A DNA stretch of 64,000 nucleotides from Alteromonadaceae bacterium XY-R5 (GCA_001660395.1 LXWE01000002.1:620001-684000); one strand, 5' to 3'. Counted from the first letter of the stretch, positions 24,114 to 34,576 are shown. Program-made: numbers and translations. Notes: generated by a model from the letters alone, not told the origin.

Positions 24114-25432
24114 TGGGAGCACAACTCGATGCCCTATTGGGGCAAGCCTTACCGAGCGGTACTAAGGGTTTACCCACGGCCGCAGAGGGTGTGGCCCTAG
24201 GGCAGATTCAGGCCCAAGGTCTGAATGTGTTAAACGAAGATTTGCCTTTGCCCCTGGCGGTAATCAAGCAATCGGCCTTGTTACATAACGCTGATTGGAT
24301 GAAAGGCTTTTTAGACCAGCGCCACATGCATTTAGCTCCCCATGGCAAAACCACCATGTGCCCGCAGCTATTTGAACTGCAAATGCAGCATGGTGCCTGG
24401 GGTATTACCGTGGCCACAGTGCAACAACTTAAAGTCTGTCGTCGCTTTGGTATTGGCCCTGTGCTCATGGCCAATCAGCTGCTGGGCAAAGACGATATTC
24501 GCTATGTGGCGGGAGAACTGGCGAGGGATCCAAGCTTTGAATTTTATTGCTTAGTGGATTCCAACGCAGGCGTTGCCAGACTCGAACATCAGCTGGGTGA
24601 CATCAGCGCCAAACTTGGCAAAGCAGTGACGTTGCGGGTGTTGGTGGAGCTGGGTCTGAATGGCGGTCGTACCGGTTGTCGTGATATTCAACAAGTGTTG
24701 GATGTGGCAACGGCTATTCGCTCTTGTCAGCATTTAGCCTTGCACGGACTGGAATGCTACGAAGGCGGGCTGGTCAGCAATGACGCCAAGGCGGATGCAC
24801 AAAAGGTGGATGCCTTTATGCAGCGGCTGGTTGAGGTATTTACTGCCTGTCAGCAGCAGGGTGTATTCGCCGATCCTAAAAGGGTATTAATGACAGCCGG
24901 TGGCTCTGCCTATTTTGACTTGGTGGCCAAAGCCTTTACTGGTCTACCCATGGATATTGTGGTGCCGGTGATCCGAAGTGGTTGCTACTTAACCCACGAT
25001 TCGCAGTTTTATCGCAACCTGATCAATAACCTTGAGCAGCGTTGTGTGGCCGAAAGTGCGCCCATCCAAACACCTGGGCTGCAAAGTGCGCTGGAAGTCT
25101 GGGCCTATGTGCAGTCGGTACCTGAGCCAGGTTTAGCCATTATTAATCTGGGCAAACGGGATATCTCTCACGATATTCATTTGCCTGTGGTGGAACAATG
25201 GTATCGCCCCGGTTTTACCCAGAAACCTCAGGTTGCGCCTGAAGGGATCAAGTTGACGGCGCTGAATGATCAACACGGTTATTTGCAGGTGCCTGCAGAA
25301 GTGAATCTGGCGGTGGGCGATATGGTGTCACTGGGCATTTCCCATCCTTGTACCACCTTCGATAAATGGCAATTGCTGTGGCTGGTGGATGACAATTATC
25401 AGGTCGTCAGCGGCCTAAGAACCTTCTTTTAA
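24113..25432 (+). CDS. D-serine-deaminase-like PLP enzyme (DSD1/alanine racemase-N fold)
   Basis: The protein fits fold-type III PLP amino-acid deaminases or aldolases: APHGKTTMCPQLFELQ carries the PLP lysine, VELGLNGGRTGCR and MTAGGSAYFDL bind the cofactor phosphate, and a C-terminal SHPCTTFDKW supplies the His-x-Cys zinc ligands typical of D-serine dehydratase/D-threonine aldolase. At 439 residues it matches the amino-acid deaminase subgroup. Predicted reaction is dehydration of a D-hydroxy amino acid to a keto acid and ammonia through an enamine, which RidA would hydrolyse. It sits between the SDR and the D-aminoacylase. Confidence 0.82.
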   Translation: MGAQLDALLGQALPSGTKGLPTAAEGVALGQIQAQGLNVLNEDLPLPLAVIKQSALLHNADWMKGFLDQRHMHLAPHGKTTMCPQLFELQMQHGAWGITVATVQQLKVCRRFGIGPVLMANQLLGKDDIRYVAGELARDPSFEFYCLVDSNAGVARLEHQLGDISAKLGKAVTLRVLVELGLNGGRTGCRDIQQVLDVATAIRSCQHLALHGLECYEGGLVSNDAKADAQKVDAFMQRLVEVFTACQQQGVFADPKRVLMTAGGSAYFDLVAKAFTGLPMDIVVPVIRSGCYLTHDSQFYRNLINNLEQRCVAESAPIQTPGLQSALEVWAYVQSVPEPGLAIINLGKRDISHDIHLPVVEQWYRPGFTQKPQVAPEGIKLTALNDQHGYLQVPAEVNLAVGDMVSLGISHPCTTFDKWQLLWLVDDNYQVVSGLRTFF

Positions 25433-25490
25433 TCATGCTGTTGCAGACAGGTTTGGCCAAATACTGGCCTGCCAGTACAGGTGAAAGACA

Positions 25491-26999
25491 ATGGAAAACC
25501 AAATGAATAATCAGGCAGGAACGCCTAGTGATCTTACGCCTGAATATGGGGCTGAGCAGTTCGACGTGATTTTTCGTCACGGTGAGGTGATTGATGGTTC
25601 CGGGGCTGAACGTTTCTGCGCCGATGTGGCGATTCGCGATGGCAAAATTGCTGCTATGGGCGATCTTTCCCATGCGTACGCGAAACAGGAATTCGATATT
25701 CGCGGCAAGATTTTATCGCCTGGCTTTATCGATGTGCATACCCATGACGATCGCGCCTGTATTGATAAGCCCGAGATGCTGCCAAAAATCAGTCAGGGCG
25801 TGACCACAGTGATAGTCGGCAATTGTGGCTTGAGTTTAGCGCCTATGGCTCATCCTGACTCTCTGCCAGAACCACTGAATTTATTGGGGCAGGCGAAGGA
25901 CTTTATTTTTCCAGATTTTCCTGCCTATATCGATGCAGTCAATCAAGCCAAACCCGCGATTAACGTAGCGGCACTGGTGGGGCACAACACCTTACGTGTG
26001 GTGGCAATGCAAGATTTATCCGGCGCCGCCAGCGAGGCAGAGCTGGCAGCCATGACTGACATGCTGGCAGCCGCACTAGAGGCTGGTGCCATTGGCATGA
26101 GCAGTGGCGTGTATTATCGCCCGGGTCAGGGGGCGAACTTACATGAATTAACCACATTGGCCAAAGTCGTTGGTAACGCTGGCGGTGTGTATACCTCGCA
26201 TATCCGCGATGAATACGACGACATTCTGGCGTCATTGCAGGAAGCCTTTACCACAGCAGCCGAAGGCAAAGTGCCTTTGGTGATTTCTCACCACAAATGC
26301 GCGGGCGTGCAAAACTGGGGGCGGACGAAACAAACCCTGCCGTTTATCGACCAGGCGCGTGAGCATCAAACCATTCATATGGATTGTTACCCCTATCGCG
26401 CCGGTTCCAGCGTACTGGATCCGGCGTTAGTGGATAACAAAATCGACATTATGGTGACTTGGTCTGAGCCATTTCCTGATATGGGTGGACGATTTTTACA
26501 TGACATTGCCGACCAGTGGCAATGTAGCCAGAAAGAAGCGGCTGAGCGCTTAGTGCCGGGCGGCGGCTGCTTTTTCCAGATGCACGAAGAGGATGTACAA
26601 AGGGTACTTTCTCATCCTGCGACTATGGTGGGGTCGGATGGCTTGCCGAATGATCCGCATCCGCATCCGCGTTTATGGGGGGCGTTTCCACGGGTACTTG
26701 GGCATTATGCCCGCGAACTCAAGTTGTTCAGCCTGGAACAAGCGGTGCACAAGATGACGGGCTTGTCGGCCAGTCAGTTTCAGTTAGGCCAACGAGGCTT
26801 GGTAAAGCCTGGCTATGAAGCGGATTTGGTGGTGTTTGACCCGGCTGCGGTGATCGATAAAGCCACCTTTGAATCACCTTGTCAGTTTGCCGCGGGCATT
26901 GAGTATGTGTGCGTCAATGGCGTGCTTGGCTGGCAACAAGGGCAACCGACGGAACAACGGGCTGGCCGTTTTATCCATCGCAACGCAAACAATCTTTAA
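25491..26999 (+). CDS. N-acyl-D-amino-acid deacylase (D-aminoacylase)
   Basis: The 502-residue amidohydrolase has GFIDVHTHDDRACIDKPEM as the metal-binding HxH motif, VVGNCGLSLAPM with the bridging Cys typical of D-aminoacylases, TSHIRDE, and SDGLPNDPHPHPR near the fourth metal site. These enzymes release free D-amino acids from N-acyl forms. Together with the upstream PLP enzyme it would feed D-amino acids from an acylated or amidated substrate into keto acids. AGGTGA precedes the ATG. Confidence 0.88.
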   Translation: MENQMNNQAGTPSDLTPEYGAEQFDVIFRHGEVIDGSGAERFCADVAIRDGKIAAMGDLSHAYAKQEFDIRGKILSPGFIDVHTHDDRACIDKPEMLPKISQGVTTVIVGNCGLSLAPMAHPDSLPEPLNLLGQAKDFIFPDFPAYIDAVNQAKPAINVAALVGHNTLRVVAMQDLSGAASEAELAAMTDMLAAALEAGAIGMSSGVYYRPGQGANLHELTTLAKVVGNAGGVYTSHIRDEYDDILASLQEAFTTAAEGKVPLVISHHKCAGVQNWGRTKQTLPFIDQAREHQTIHMDCYPYRAGSSVLDPALVDNKIDIMVTWSEPFPDMGGRFLHDIADQWQCSQKEAAERLVPGGGCFFQMHEEDVQRVLSHPATMVGSDGLPNDPHPHPRLWGAFPRVLGHYARELKLFSLEQAVHKMTGLSASQFQLGQRGLVKPGYEADLVVFDPAAVIDKATFESPCQFAAGIEYVCVNGVLGWQQGQPTEQRAGRFIHRNANNL

Positions 27000-27037
27000 C
27001 GGCATCCGCCACAACAAAAATAACAAGGGGTAGAAAG

Positions 27038-28855
27038 ATGCAACTTGCATGGGTTGATTGGGGATTTATCGCGCTGTTTATTGTCATTTCTTTGGTGGTT
27101 GGCTTTTGGGCCAGTCTCAAAGCCGGCAAAGACAGCGGCAGTTTTTTCTTAAGTGGTCGAAATATGCCCTGGTGGTTACTGGGCGCATCTATGGTAGCCA
27201 CTACCTTTTCTACGGATACACCAAATCTGGTGACCAATATTGTGCGCACCCAAGGCGTTGCGGGTAACTGGGTTTGGTGGGCATTTTTGCTCACTGGCAT
27301 GGTGACCTGTTTTATTTATGCCAAACTCTGGCGCCGTTCTGGCGTAATGACAGATTTAGCCTTTTATGAACTGCGCTACAGCGGCAAACCTGCAAGGGCA
27401 TTACGCGGGTTTCGCGCCATTTATTTAGGTGTGTTTTTCAACGTGATGGTGATGGCCATGGTATCGCTGGCGGCAATTAAAATTGGTGCGGTGATGTTTG
27501 GCCTTTCGCCTTTTCAAACCATTTCTGTTGCCGGTGTGGTGACAGTGGTGTTTAGCACCATGGGCGGCTTTTTGGGCGTAGTGGTGACAGATTTGATCCT
27601 GTTTGTGATCTCTATGGCCGGTGCGGTATGGGCAGCTTATATTGCGGTTAACCTACCTGAAGTCGGCGGTTTGACGAATTTGATGGCACAGCCACAGGTG
27701 GCGGATAAACTCAGTTTCTTACCGGATTTTACGCATTGGGAAGTGGCGCTGACCATTTTCATTATTCCGTTGACTGTTCAGTGGTGGAGCGTTTGGTACC
27801 CAGGTGCAGAGCCTGGGGGCGGTGGTTATGTGGCGCAGCGTATGCTGGCAGCCAAAGATGAGCGCAACGCTATGGGCGCGGTATTGTTATTCCAACTGGC
27901 ACATTATGCACTACGTCCCTGGCCGTGGATTCTGGTGGCGTTGGCATCGCTGGTGGTATTCCCTGATCTGGCTTCCATCCAGGCAGCCTTCCCCAATTTA
28001 GATGAGAGTGTGATTGGTCATGATCTGGCCTATCCCGCCATGCTCACCTTTTTGCCCCATGGTGCCTTGGGGTTGGTATTAGCGTCCTTGATATCCGCCT
28101 ACATGTCGACCATGTCGACCCAGCTAAACTGGGGCGCTTCGTATGTCGTAAATGATTTCTACCAGCGCTTCTTACGTCCGGATGCCAGCGAAAAAGAGTT
28201 AGTCATGGTAGGACGGATTGCTACTGTCTGTTTGATGTTGCTGGCCTGCGTGATGGCCTTGTATCTGCGCAGTGCACTGCAAGCATTTAATATTCTGCTG
28301 ACTGTTGGCGCTGGCACAGGATTGCTGTTTCTACTGCGTTGGTTCTGGTGGCGTATCAATGCCTGGAGCGAAATTGCTGCCATGCTGGTGTCGTTTTTAG
28401 CGGCGTTGTATTTCCAGTTTGCGGATTTGCCGAGTATGACCGACTGGATGAAATTGATTGCCGGGATTGGCGTGACGACCTTAGGTTGGTTAGTCGTGAC
28501 ATTGGTAACGCCTATGACGGATAAACACACCCTCAGAGCCTTCGTTGAACATATTCAGCCCGGTGGCCTGGGATGGCGTAAAGTACAGCAGGATGCCACA
28601 GCGGAAGGTGTCGAATTGCAGATGATTAGCCAGGACGGTCCAAATTTGGCGGCTTCCATTGGCTGTGTGTTTGCCGGTTGCATTGGTGTCTATAGCGTAC
28701 TGTTTGCCATTGGATACTGGGTGTATGGACAAGGATTGATGTCACTTGGACTAGGTGGCATTGCGCTATTGAGCTTTGCGCTTATTTGGCATCTGCAACG
28801 CAGTTCATGTAATGCCGATGAAGGCTTTCAACAAGAGGCATCAGACCTAGCATGA
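27038..28855 (+). CDS. Sodium:solute symporter (SSS family)
   Basis: 605 residues with about 14 membrane helices. The N-terminal VVGFWASLKAGKDSGSFFLSGRNMPWWLLGASMVATTFS is the hallmark of the SSS family, and QWWSVWYPGAEPGGGGYVAQRM is typical of sugar/uronate members. It probably imports the deoxy-uronate or acyl-amino-acid product across the inner membrane with Na+. The ATG at 27038 has AGGGG about 9 bases upstream; a longer frame from 26909 overlaps the deacylase gene and was rejected. Its stop overlaps the kinase start (ATGA). Confidence 0.9.
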   Translation: MQLAWVDWGFIALFIVISLVVGFWASLKAGKDSGSFFLSGRNMPWWLLGASMVATTFSTDTPNLVTNIVRTQGVAGNWVWWAFLLTGMVTCFIYAKLWRRSGVMTDLAFYELRYSGKPARALRGFRAIYLGVFFNVMVMAMVSLAAIKIGAVMFGLSPFQTISVAGVVTVVFSTMGGFLGVVVTDLILFVISMAGAVWAAYIAVNLPEVGGLTNLMAQPQVADKLSFLPDFTHWEVALTIFIIPLTVQWWSVWYPGAEPGGGGYVAQRMLAAKDERNAMGAVLLFQLAHYALRPWPWILVALASLVVFPDLASIQAAFPNLDESVIGHDLAYPAMLTFLPHGALGLVLASLISAYMSTMSTQLNWGASYVVNDFYQRFLRPDASEKELVMVGRIATVCLMLLACVMALYLRSALQAFNILLTVGAGTGLLFLLRWFWWRINAWSEIAAMLVSFLAALYFQFADLPSMTDWMKLIAGIGVTTLGWLVVTLVTPMTDKHTLRAFVEHIQPGGLGWRKVQQDATAEGVELQMISQDGPNLAASIGCVFAGCIGVYSVLFAIGYWVYGQGLMSLGLGGIALLSFALIWHLQRSSCNADEGFQQEASDLA

Positions 28856-29811
28856 GCCAGACGTCCAACGCACCCGTTCCCGCATTAATCGCCGTAGATT
28901 GGGGTAGCACTAATTTTCGTGCCTATTTACTTAGTGCTGATGGTGACTGTTTGGCGAAAGTCAGCAGTGAGCAGGGCATGTTAAATGCCAACGGTAATTA
29001 TGCCGGTGTTTTACAGACGCAAATTAGCCATTGGCGCCTGGATTTTCCAACCTTGCCCATTTTAATGGCAGGCATGATTGGTAGTCGTCAAGGCTGGGTA
29101 GAAGCCCCCTATGTATCTTGCCCAGTGACAGCAGTGTCGTTGGCGAAGGGGGTGGTAAAGGTAGCAGATGACGCTATCGCAAATTGCTGGATCGTGCCGG
29201 GCGCGCAAGCACAAGGCGTCAGTGGTGGTAGCGACATTATGCGCGGCGAAGAGGTGCAAATGCTTGGCGCATTGGCGCAATTGAACAACCATGTTCCCGA
29301 CTGGCTCTGCTTACCCGGTACCCACAATAAATGGGCGCGAATTGTGAGTGGCAAAATTGAACAGTTCTCCACCTGCATGACAGGTGAAATGTTTAATCTG
29401 CTTAGCCAGCATTCCATGCTTAAACACACGCTTGATCTGCAAAGCCCATTTGATAGGGAAGCATTTCACCTTGGTTTGGGCATGAGTCAACGACCCGGCG
29501 GTTTATTGCATCAACTCTTTAGTGTGCGCAGTCGCGTGATTGCGGATGCACAGCCCATTTTAGCCGGGGCAGATTATCTGTCTGGCGTGTTGATAGGCCA
29601 CGAAATTAACGATGTACTTGAACCTGAAATCAATGATGTTGGCAAACAAGGCAGTGTTGCCATTGTTGCCAGTTCAGCACTTGCTGAACGTTATCGTTTA
29701 GGTCTGGAACACGCCGGTTATCGCGCCGTAATTTTGGATGCCGAAAAAGCCACTCTTGCAGGCATAGTCGCCGTTGCCAAGGCAGCGGAGCTTATCCCCT
29801 CGATTGATTGA
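28852..29811 (+). CDS. dgoK: 2-keto-3-deoxygalactonate kinase
   Basis: The 319-residue protein matches DgoK: IAVDWGSTNFRAYLL phosphate loop, MAGMIGSRQGWVEAPYV, GGSDIMRGEEVQMLGAL and LCLPGTHNKWARI. It phosphorylates 2-keto-3-deoxy-D-galactonate using ATP. The start overlaps the symporter stop by 4 bp. Together with the following aldolase it forms the last two steps of the De Ley-Doudoroff type route to pyruvate and glyceraldehyde 3-phosphate. Confidence 0.92.
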   Translation: MSQTSNAPVPALIAVDWGSTNFRAYLLSADGDCLAKVSSEQGMLNANGNYAGVLQTQISHWRLDFPTLPILMAGMIGSRQGWVEAPYVSCPVTAVSLAKGVVKVADDAIANCWIVPGAQAQGVSGGSDIMRGEEVQMLGALAQLNNHVPDWLCLPGTHNKWARIVSGKIEQFSTCMTGEMFNLLSQHSMLKHTLDLQSPFDREAFHLGLGMSQRPGGLLHQLFSVRSRVIADAQPILAGADYLSGVLIGHEINDVLEPEINDVGKQGSVAIVASSALAERYRLGLEHAGYRAVILDAEKATLAGIVAVAKAAELIPSID

Positions 29812-29839
29812 TTTATGTAAACGCTTATAGGAATACAGC

Positions 29840-30484
29840 ATGAGCTTACCCGTGCAAATTGATTGGAAATTTTATTTTGATGCCATGCCGCTGATTGCTA
29901 TTTTGCGTGGCGTAACGCCCGATGAAGTGGTCGCCGTGGTGGAGTGCCTGAAACAGGCAGGTTTTACTATTGTAGAAGTGCCACTTAATTCACCCAGTGC
30001 AGTTGAAAGTATTGGTCGTCTTTGTCGTGAATTCGGTGATGAGCTGCTTATTGGTGCTGGTACGGTACTTACTAAAGAACAAGTACAAGCGGTCGCCGAT
30101 GCAGGTGGCAAACTGATTGTATCTCCTAACACTGATCCTGAGGTGATCCGCTTTAGTAAATCGTTAGGATTGGGCTCTGCACCCGGTGTGGCAACGCCAA
30201 CGGAAGCATTTGCCGCGCTGGTAGCAGGTGCGGATATTCTAAAAGCGTTTCCAGGGGAACAAGTTCCGCCTGCAGTGGTGAAAGCCTGGAAGGCAGTTTT
30301 GCCAGCAGGTGTGCCTTTAGTGCCGGTAGGTGGGGTTAATGCCGAAAGTATGCCTGCTTATTTTCAGGCAGGAGCAAGCGGTTTTGGTTTGGGCAGTAAT
30401 TTGTATCAGAAAGGGAAATCGTTAGATGCGATAGCAATAAGTGCGAAATTGCTGGTTGCGCAGGCTCGTAATCTATTTCGTTAA
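29840..30484 (+). CDS. dgoA: 2-keto-3-deoxy-6-phosphogalactonate aldolase
   Basis: The 214-residue class I aldolase has IAILRGVTPDEVVAVVE, IGAGTVLTKEQV with the conserved Glu replaced in context, and DILKAFPGEQ with the Schiff-base lysine. It splits 2-keto-3-deoxy-6-phosphogalactonate into pyruvate and glyceraldehyde 3-phosphate. It follows the kinase by 28 bp and closes the operon. Its stop overlaps the stop of the convergent diguanylate cyclase gene (TTAA). A KDPG specificity cannot be fully excluded, but the DgoK partner favours the galacto form. Confidence 0.9.
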   Translation: MSLPVQIDWKFYFDAMPLIAILRGVTPDEVVAVVECLKQAGFTIVEVPLNSPSAVESIGRLCREFGDELLIGAGTVLTKEQVQAVADAGGKLIVSPNTDPEVIRFSKSLGLGSAPGVATPTEAFAALVAGADILKAFPGEQVPPAVVKAWKAVLPAGVPLVPVGGVNAESMPAYFQAGASGFGLGSNLYQKGKSLDAIAISAKLLVAQARNLFR

Positions 30485-31650
30485 GTTGCAAATTGAAACT
30501 CGACGGTATTTCTTCCCTTAGATTTAGCCAAATAAAGTGCATTATCTGCCTGTGACAGCAGATTTTCGAGAGATGTAACAGCCTGAGAACCATGGACTAC
30601 ACCGATACTTACGGTGAGATGAATAACTTGATTATCAACTGTGCCATGGTTTTCTCTTACGGCTACACATAGTCTTTTCGCTATATTTTGTGCCTGAGAA
30701 TGTCTTATATTGGGTAGCAGTACAGCAAATTCTTCACCTCCAATTCGGCCGATTACATCATCTTCTCTTAACTCTTTCGACAGCGTTATTGCCACAGCCT
30801 TTAGAGCGGCGTCGCCAAGACTATGACCAAATTGGTCATTGATCTGTTTGAAATAATCAAGGTCCAGCATCAATACCGCTACACCGTGAGAATGTTGCTG
30901 TTCAAGAGCTTGATTGGCACATTCAAAAAAATAGCGTCGGTTATATAACTGGGTTAAGTCATCTCGTTGCGCAAGATTGAGTAAATGATTTTCCTGACGT
31001 AAGAAGGCAACTATCGGAAAAAGAATGGCACCTGCCGTGGTTAATAACAGGTGGGACATTAGCAAACTGGCGAATAAGGTTTCCTGCCATTCAACCAAGG
31101 TAGCAATCGATTTTGTGACGGGTAACAGGCCCTGAGACAGTAACACAAAACCATGTAAGAACAGTAAGTTTCGCAGGAAGTTAATCAGAATTGGATGGCG
31201 AAAATCATCGGGTATTTGTCGCAATGCATAACCACTAAAAAAGAAAAAAGCGGCCATTAGGGAAGCGCATATGGTGGTAATAAACCCAGGGTGGTTAATA
31301 CCGATACTGAGGCTGATGAACAATATGCCTGTGGCAGTGACGCAATAATGTTTGTCAGGATTGAATGAATAGTTGCGATTATTAAAGTGCCTTACTCCCA
31401 GAAATACCAAGATGGAAGTAAGCACAAGTAGGCTATCTGCAATGCCATAACTTAGCCAAACAGGCCAGTTGATAACCCGCCCTGCAGCGACTATTCCGCC
31501 GATAACAAAGGTCATACATGCCAGGGCCCATAGTTTAAAAGCTCGCTGTTGAGAACGCGTGCGATACAGCATCAACAATACGCCAGCAGAGAATCCGTTC
31601 AGGCAAAGGCTAAGTAAGATGATGGTAGGCAGATGTAACGAAGTAACCAT
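30481..31650 (-). CDS. Membrane GGDEF diguanylate cyclase
   Basis: About seven membrane helices (residues 1-230) precede a GGDEF domain at about 225-385. The active site is GGEEF, intact, and an RxxD inhibitory site (REDD) lies five residues upstream, so feedback inhibition by cyclic di-GMP is expected. The sensor half resembles MASE-type domains but I could not name it. It would control motility or biofilm. It is convergent with the dgoA gene, overlapping by 4 bp, and its regulation is unknown. Confidence 0.9.
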   Translation of the reverse strand: MVTSLHLPTIILLSLCLNGFSAGVLLMLYRTRSQQRAFKLWALACMTFVIGGIVAAGRVINWPVWLSYGIADSLLVLTSILVFLGVRHFNNRNYSFNPDKHYCVTATGILFISLSIGINHPGFITTICASLMAAFFFFSGYALRQIPDDFRHPILINFLRNLLFLHGFVLLSQGLLPVTKSIATLVEWQETLFASLLMSHLLLTTAGAILFPIVAFLRQENHLLNLAQRDDLTQLYNRRYFFECANQALEQQHSHGVAVLMLDLDYFKQINDQFGHSLGDAALKAVAITLSKELREDDVIGRIGGEEFAVLLPNIRHSQAQNIAKRLCVAVRENHGTVDNQVIHLTVSIGVVHGSQAVTSLENLLSQADNALYLAKSKGRNTVEFQFAT

Positions 31651-31953
31651 GTTTAATGTAGCAGGGCCTTAATACATTAAGTATTGGTGATGGTATTTAA
31701 ATTTACCTAATAAATTTGGGCATGTAAAAAGTTTACATGGTATGAATGCAGATACATGGCTGGCTATCAAACACGCCGTTACGAAATTATTCGCTAGGTT
31801 TAACTATTTTGTAGGCGTGAAGGGCATATTTAACGGTGAATTTGTGTGAGATATAAATTTGCCGATTATACTTGTTGGAAATCGAAGCACGTCATTTAAG
31901 CAGTTTAGGGAAGTAAAAGTAGGATTGACGTTATGTGAATCAATAATAAGGAC
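31651..31953. other. Intergenic region upstream of the chemoreceptor
   Basis: No gene seen. GCCGATTA at 31861-31868 resembles a flagellar sigma-28 -10 element, as expected for a chemoreceptor, but no matching -35 is present at the normal distance. AAGGAC lies before the ATG at 31954. Confidence 0.35.
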
Positions 31954-34065
31954 ATGTCTATGTTTTCATCCCTTGCTGCCAAGTTAACCTCCAGTGCTGC
32001 GGTTGCCATGACAATTATCATGCTAATTAGTGGTTGGATAACCATTGATCTGGCTCTGGAACAGACGTCTGGCTTGATGCGGCAAGAAATGACCACAGTC
32101 GTAAACAATTCAGCCGCCAATATCCGAGCTTACTTTTCCCGCCTTGAAAAAACGATGAACACCTTATCCAGGGTGTTTATGCAGAGCTATGAAGGTGTAT
32201 TTTCTATCGATGAAATTAATGTGGCGAACGTGCCCGGACGTGAAGTACCCAATTTGATGTTAGATGGGTCACCCGTTTCGTATTACTCGCAGTTAGATGC
32301 TTTCTCCGAGAATACCGGGGGGACTGCTGCGTTATATGTAAATGATAAAGGGAGTTTTGTCTGTATCGAGAGTTCTGAGACTACCATGGGCGTGGGGCCT
32401 AAAGTCGGCGCGGAACTGCCAACGGACAGTAAAATGATTCAGGCTCTATCAAAGGGAGAAAGCTTTATTGGTAAAGTTCGTATTAACAACGAAGAATATA
32501 TTGCCAGTTACCAGCCCATTAAAGATAAACAGGATAAAGTGATAGGCGCCAGTTACGTAGGCTTGGATTTACAAAGTTCGCTGGCGGCATTGCGGGACAA
32601 TTTATCTGAAACCCGTCTAGGTGAGCATGGTTACTTAGTCATTATTAACACCGAAGACGGCGCTGAGCATGGTCGGGTTGTGTTGCATCCTAAGTTACAG
32701 AAGACATTAATTTCGGATAGTGTAGCCCGCACAGATTTTTCTAAAATGGAATCACAGTCTCAGGGATGGCAAGAATTGAACTGGTCAACGGATGATAAAG
32801 CGAAATGGAGCACCTACTTCGTTCAAATCCCTGAGTTGCATTGGATGCTCGCTGCAACGCAATCGAATGATGAACTGGCCTCAACCCGTTACTTATTGGC
32901 CGGTCAAATGTTGTTAGCAATACTGATCACAATCGTGCTTTTGGCATTGACCATACATTGGTCAGTGAAGTTGATTGTTAGTCGTCGTTTAGTGTTTGCT
33001 AAACAAGTGTTAGATAAGATAGCGACTCGTGATTACACCCAAAATATTGTGGTAGATGGAGACGATGAAATTTGTCATCTGTTGAATTCTGTTAAAGCAA
33101 TGCAGGAGCAAATTAAAGGCGTGCTGGCACAGTTGGGCTTAGCCGCAGAAAAATTGCAGAGCAAAGCGGCTGAGATGCTGAATGCGTCGGAGCACGTGGT
33201 TGAAAGTAGCGACAATCAAAACAAGGCTGCTGGTGCGATATCATCCTCTGTTGAACAGTTGTCGATGGGCTCGGATAATCTCTCCTCGTATGCTGATGAT
33301 GCCAGAGATATGTCAGTGGCATCCTACGAGACAGCAAACAAAGGGGGCGGCGTGATCACAAAAACCCGAGATGTTATGAAAGTGATATCGGGCGGCGTTC
33401 ACGATGCGTCAGAACGGATTAATGAACTTGGTGAGTTATCAGGACAAATTTCTAAGATCCTTGAAGTGATATCAACCATTGCAGAGCAAACTAACTTATT
33501 GGCATTAAATGCGGCGATCGAAGCCGCCAGAGCAGGTGAGCAGGGAAGAGGCTTTGCCGTAGTCGCAGATGAAGTGAGAAATTTAGCCGCAAGAACCACC
33601 GAATCGGCTAAGGAAATCACAGCGACCATCAAATCTATTCAGGAGCGCACGGATTTGTCGGTGAATTTGATGGCGACCAGCGTGGAGCAGGTGGAAGAAG
33701 GTAACAAGTTGTCACTCGAAGCAGGTGATTACATCGAAAAAATCAAATCTGGTGCCCGCAAGGTAAATGACAGTTTTGAGGGGATCACTGACAAGTTAAA
33801 AGAGCAAAGATTGCTTATGCAGACAGTGAGCAGTAGCGTCGATACCATCACTATTATGACAGAGGAAAATAGCAGTTCAGTTGCGCAGTTAGTTGATGTG
33901 GCAGAGGAATTAAGGCAATTGTCAGATGGCCTTAATCAATTACTTGCGACGTTTGTGGTGGATAAAGCCAATCAACATTCATCGGTGTCTCAACCTAAAA
34001 ATCGGCAATTACCAAAGGTGCATTCCAGTGTGTATGTAGAGCCTGAACTTTCAGTAGATTACTAA
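31954..34065 (+). CDS. Methyl-accepting chemotaxis protein with Cache-like sensor
   Basis: Two membrane helices flank a periplasmic domain of about 280 residues (to about 310) of the Cache type, with [28 protein letters not shown] linker and a signalling domain follow, with the invariant [20 protein letters not shown] hairpin tip and [14 protein letters not shown]. It senses an external ligand and signals to CheA. There is no receptor tail pentapeptide. Position next to the uronate locus may be chance. Ends just before an IS200-type element. Confidence 0.92.
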   Translation: MSMFSSLAAKLTSSAAVAMTIIMLISGWITIDLALEQTSGLMRQEMTTVVNNSAANIRAYFSRLEKTMNTLSRVFMQSYEGVFSIDEINVANVPGREVPNLMLDGSPVSYYSQLDAFSENTGGTAALYVNDKGSFVCIESSETTMGVGPKVGAELPTDSKMIQALSKGESFIGKVRINNEEYIASYQPIKDKQDKVIGASYVGLDLQSSLAALRDNLSETRLGEHGYLVIINTEDGAEHGRVVLHPKLQKTLISDSVARTDFSKMESQSQGWQELNWSTDDKAKWSTYFVQIPELHWMLAATQSNDELASTRYLLAGQMLLAILITIVLLALTIHWSVKLIVSRRLVFAKQVLDKIATRDYTQNIVVDGDDEICHLLNSVKAMQEQIKGVLAQLGLAAEKLQSKAAEMLNASEHVVESSDNQNKAAGAISSSVEQLSMGSDNLSSYADDARDMSVASYETANKGGGVITKTRDVMKVISGGVHDASERINELGELSGQISKILEVISTIAEQTNLLALNAAIEAARAGEQGRGFAVVADEVRNLAARTTESAKEITATIKSIQERTDLSVNLMATSVEQVEEGNKLSLEAGDYIEKIKSGARKVNDSFEGITDKLKEQRLLMQTVSSSVDTITIMTEENSSSVAQLVDVAEELRQLSDGLNQLLATFVVDKANQHSSVSQPKNRQLPKVHSSVYVEPELSVDY

Positions 34066-34075
34066 AGTAAAAAAT

Positions 34076-34094
34076 CCACCTCCATAGGAGGTGG
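34076..34094. repeat. IS200 end hairpin 1 (right end)
   Basis: 19-bp palindrome with an 8-bp stem and ATA loop, downstream of the transposase stop. Confidence 0.8.
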
Positions 34095-34132
34095 CTTTGC
34101 TTCAGGGCACCCTATAAGGGTGCCTTTCTGCT

Positions 34133-34576
34133 CTATTGAAGCTCTAAGAGTTGTTGACGCTCGTCGTCCTCTTTAGCTTGCTTATCTTGATATTTTACAT
34201 ACCTACGAATTATCGCTTCGTTGGCACCCACTGAATCAACGAAATAACCACGCTGCCAAAAGTGATTGCCCCACAGCTTCTTTTTTCTTAAATATGGAAA
34301 CTTATTGAATAATCTTATTGCTGTGCGCCCTTTCAGGGTTCCCATCAAATCTGAAACACTTAAGCTTGGCGGTGTTCTAACGACTAGGTGTACATGATCG
34401 ATTTGTACATTTAACTCCACTACTGTGCATTTCTTCATGCTACAAAATACATAGATACTGCGATAAAGCTCCTTACCTACAGCTCCTTTTAATATCTTGT
34501 ATCTGTACTTAGGCGTCCACACAATGTGATACTGACAACGATAGAATACGTGGGATGCAGATTCATATCTGCTCAT
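34133..34576 (-). CDS. tnpA: IS200-type transposase TnpA
   Basis: 147 residues with the HUH motif as HVHLVV and a candidate catalytic Tyr in RRYVKYQ near the C-terminus, as in Y1 transposases of IS200/IS605. It nicks and joins single-stranded DNA at hairpin-linked ends. The frame is intact with AAGGAG before the ATG, so it may be active. No TnpB gene is present, which is normal for the IS200 group. Confidence 0.92.
   Translation of the reverse strand: MSRYESASHVFYRCQYHIVWTPKYRYKILKGAVGKELYRSIYVFCSMKKCTVVELNVQIDHVHLVVRTPPSLSVSDLMGTLKGRTAIRLFNKFPYLRKKKLWGNHFWQRGYFVDSVGANEAIIRRYVKYQDKQAKEDDERQQLLELQ

Noticed and set aside
26909-27037. Long N-terminal extension of the symporter
   Set aside because: Overlaps the deacylase gene and would place a charged stretch before the first helix; the ATG at 27038 has a ribosome binding site.
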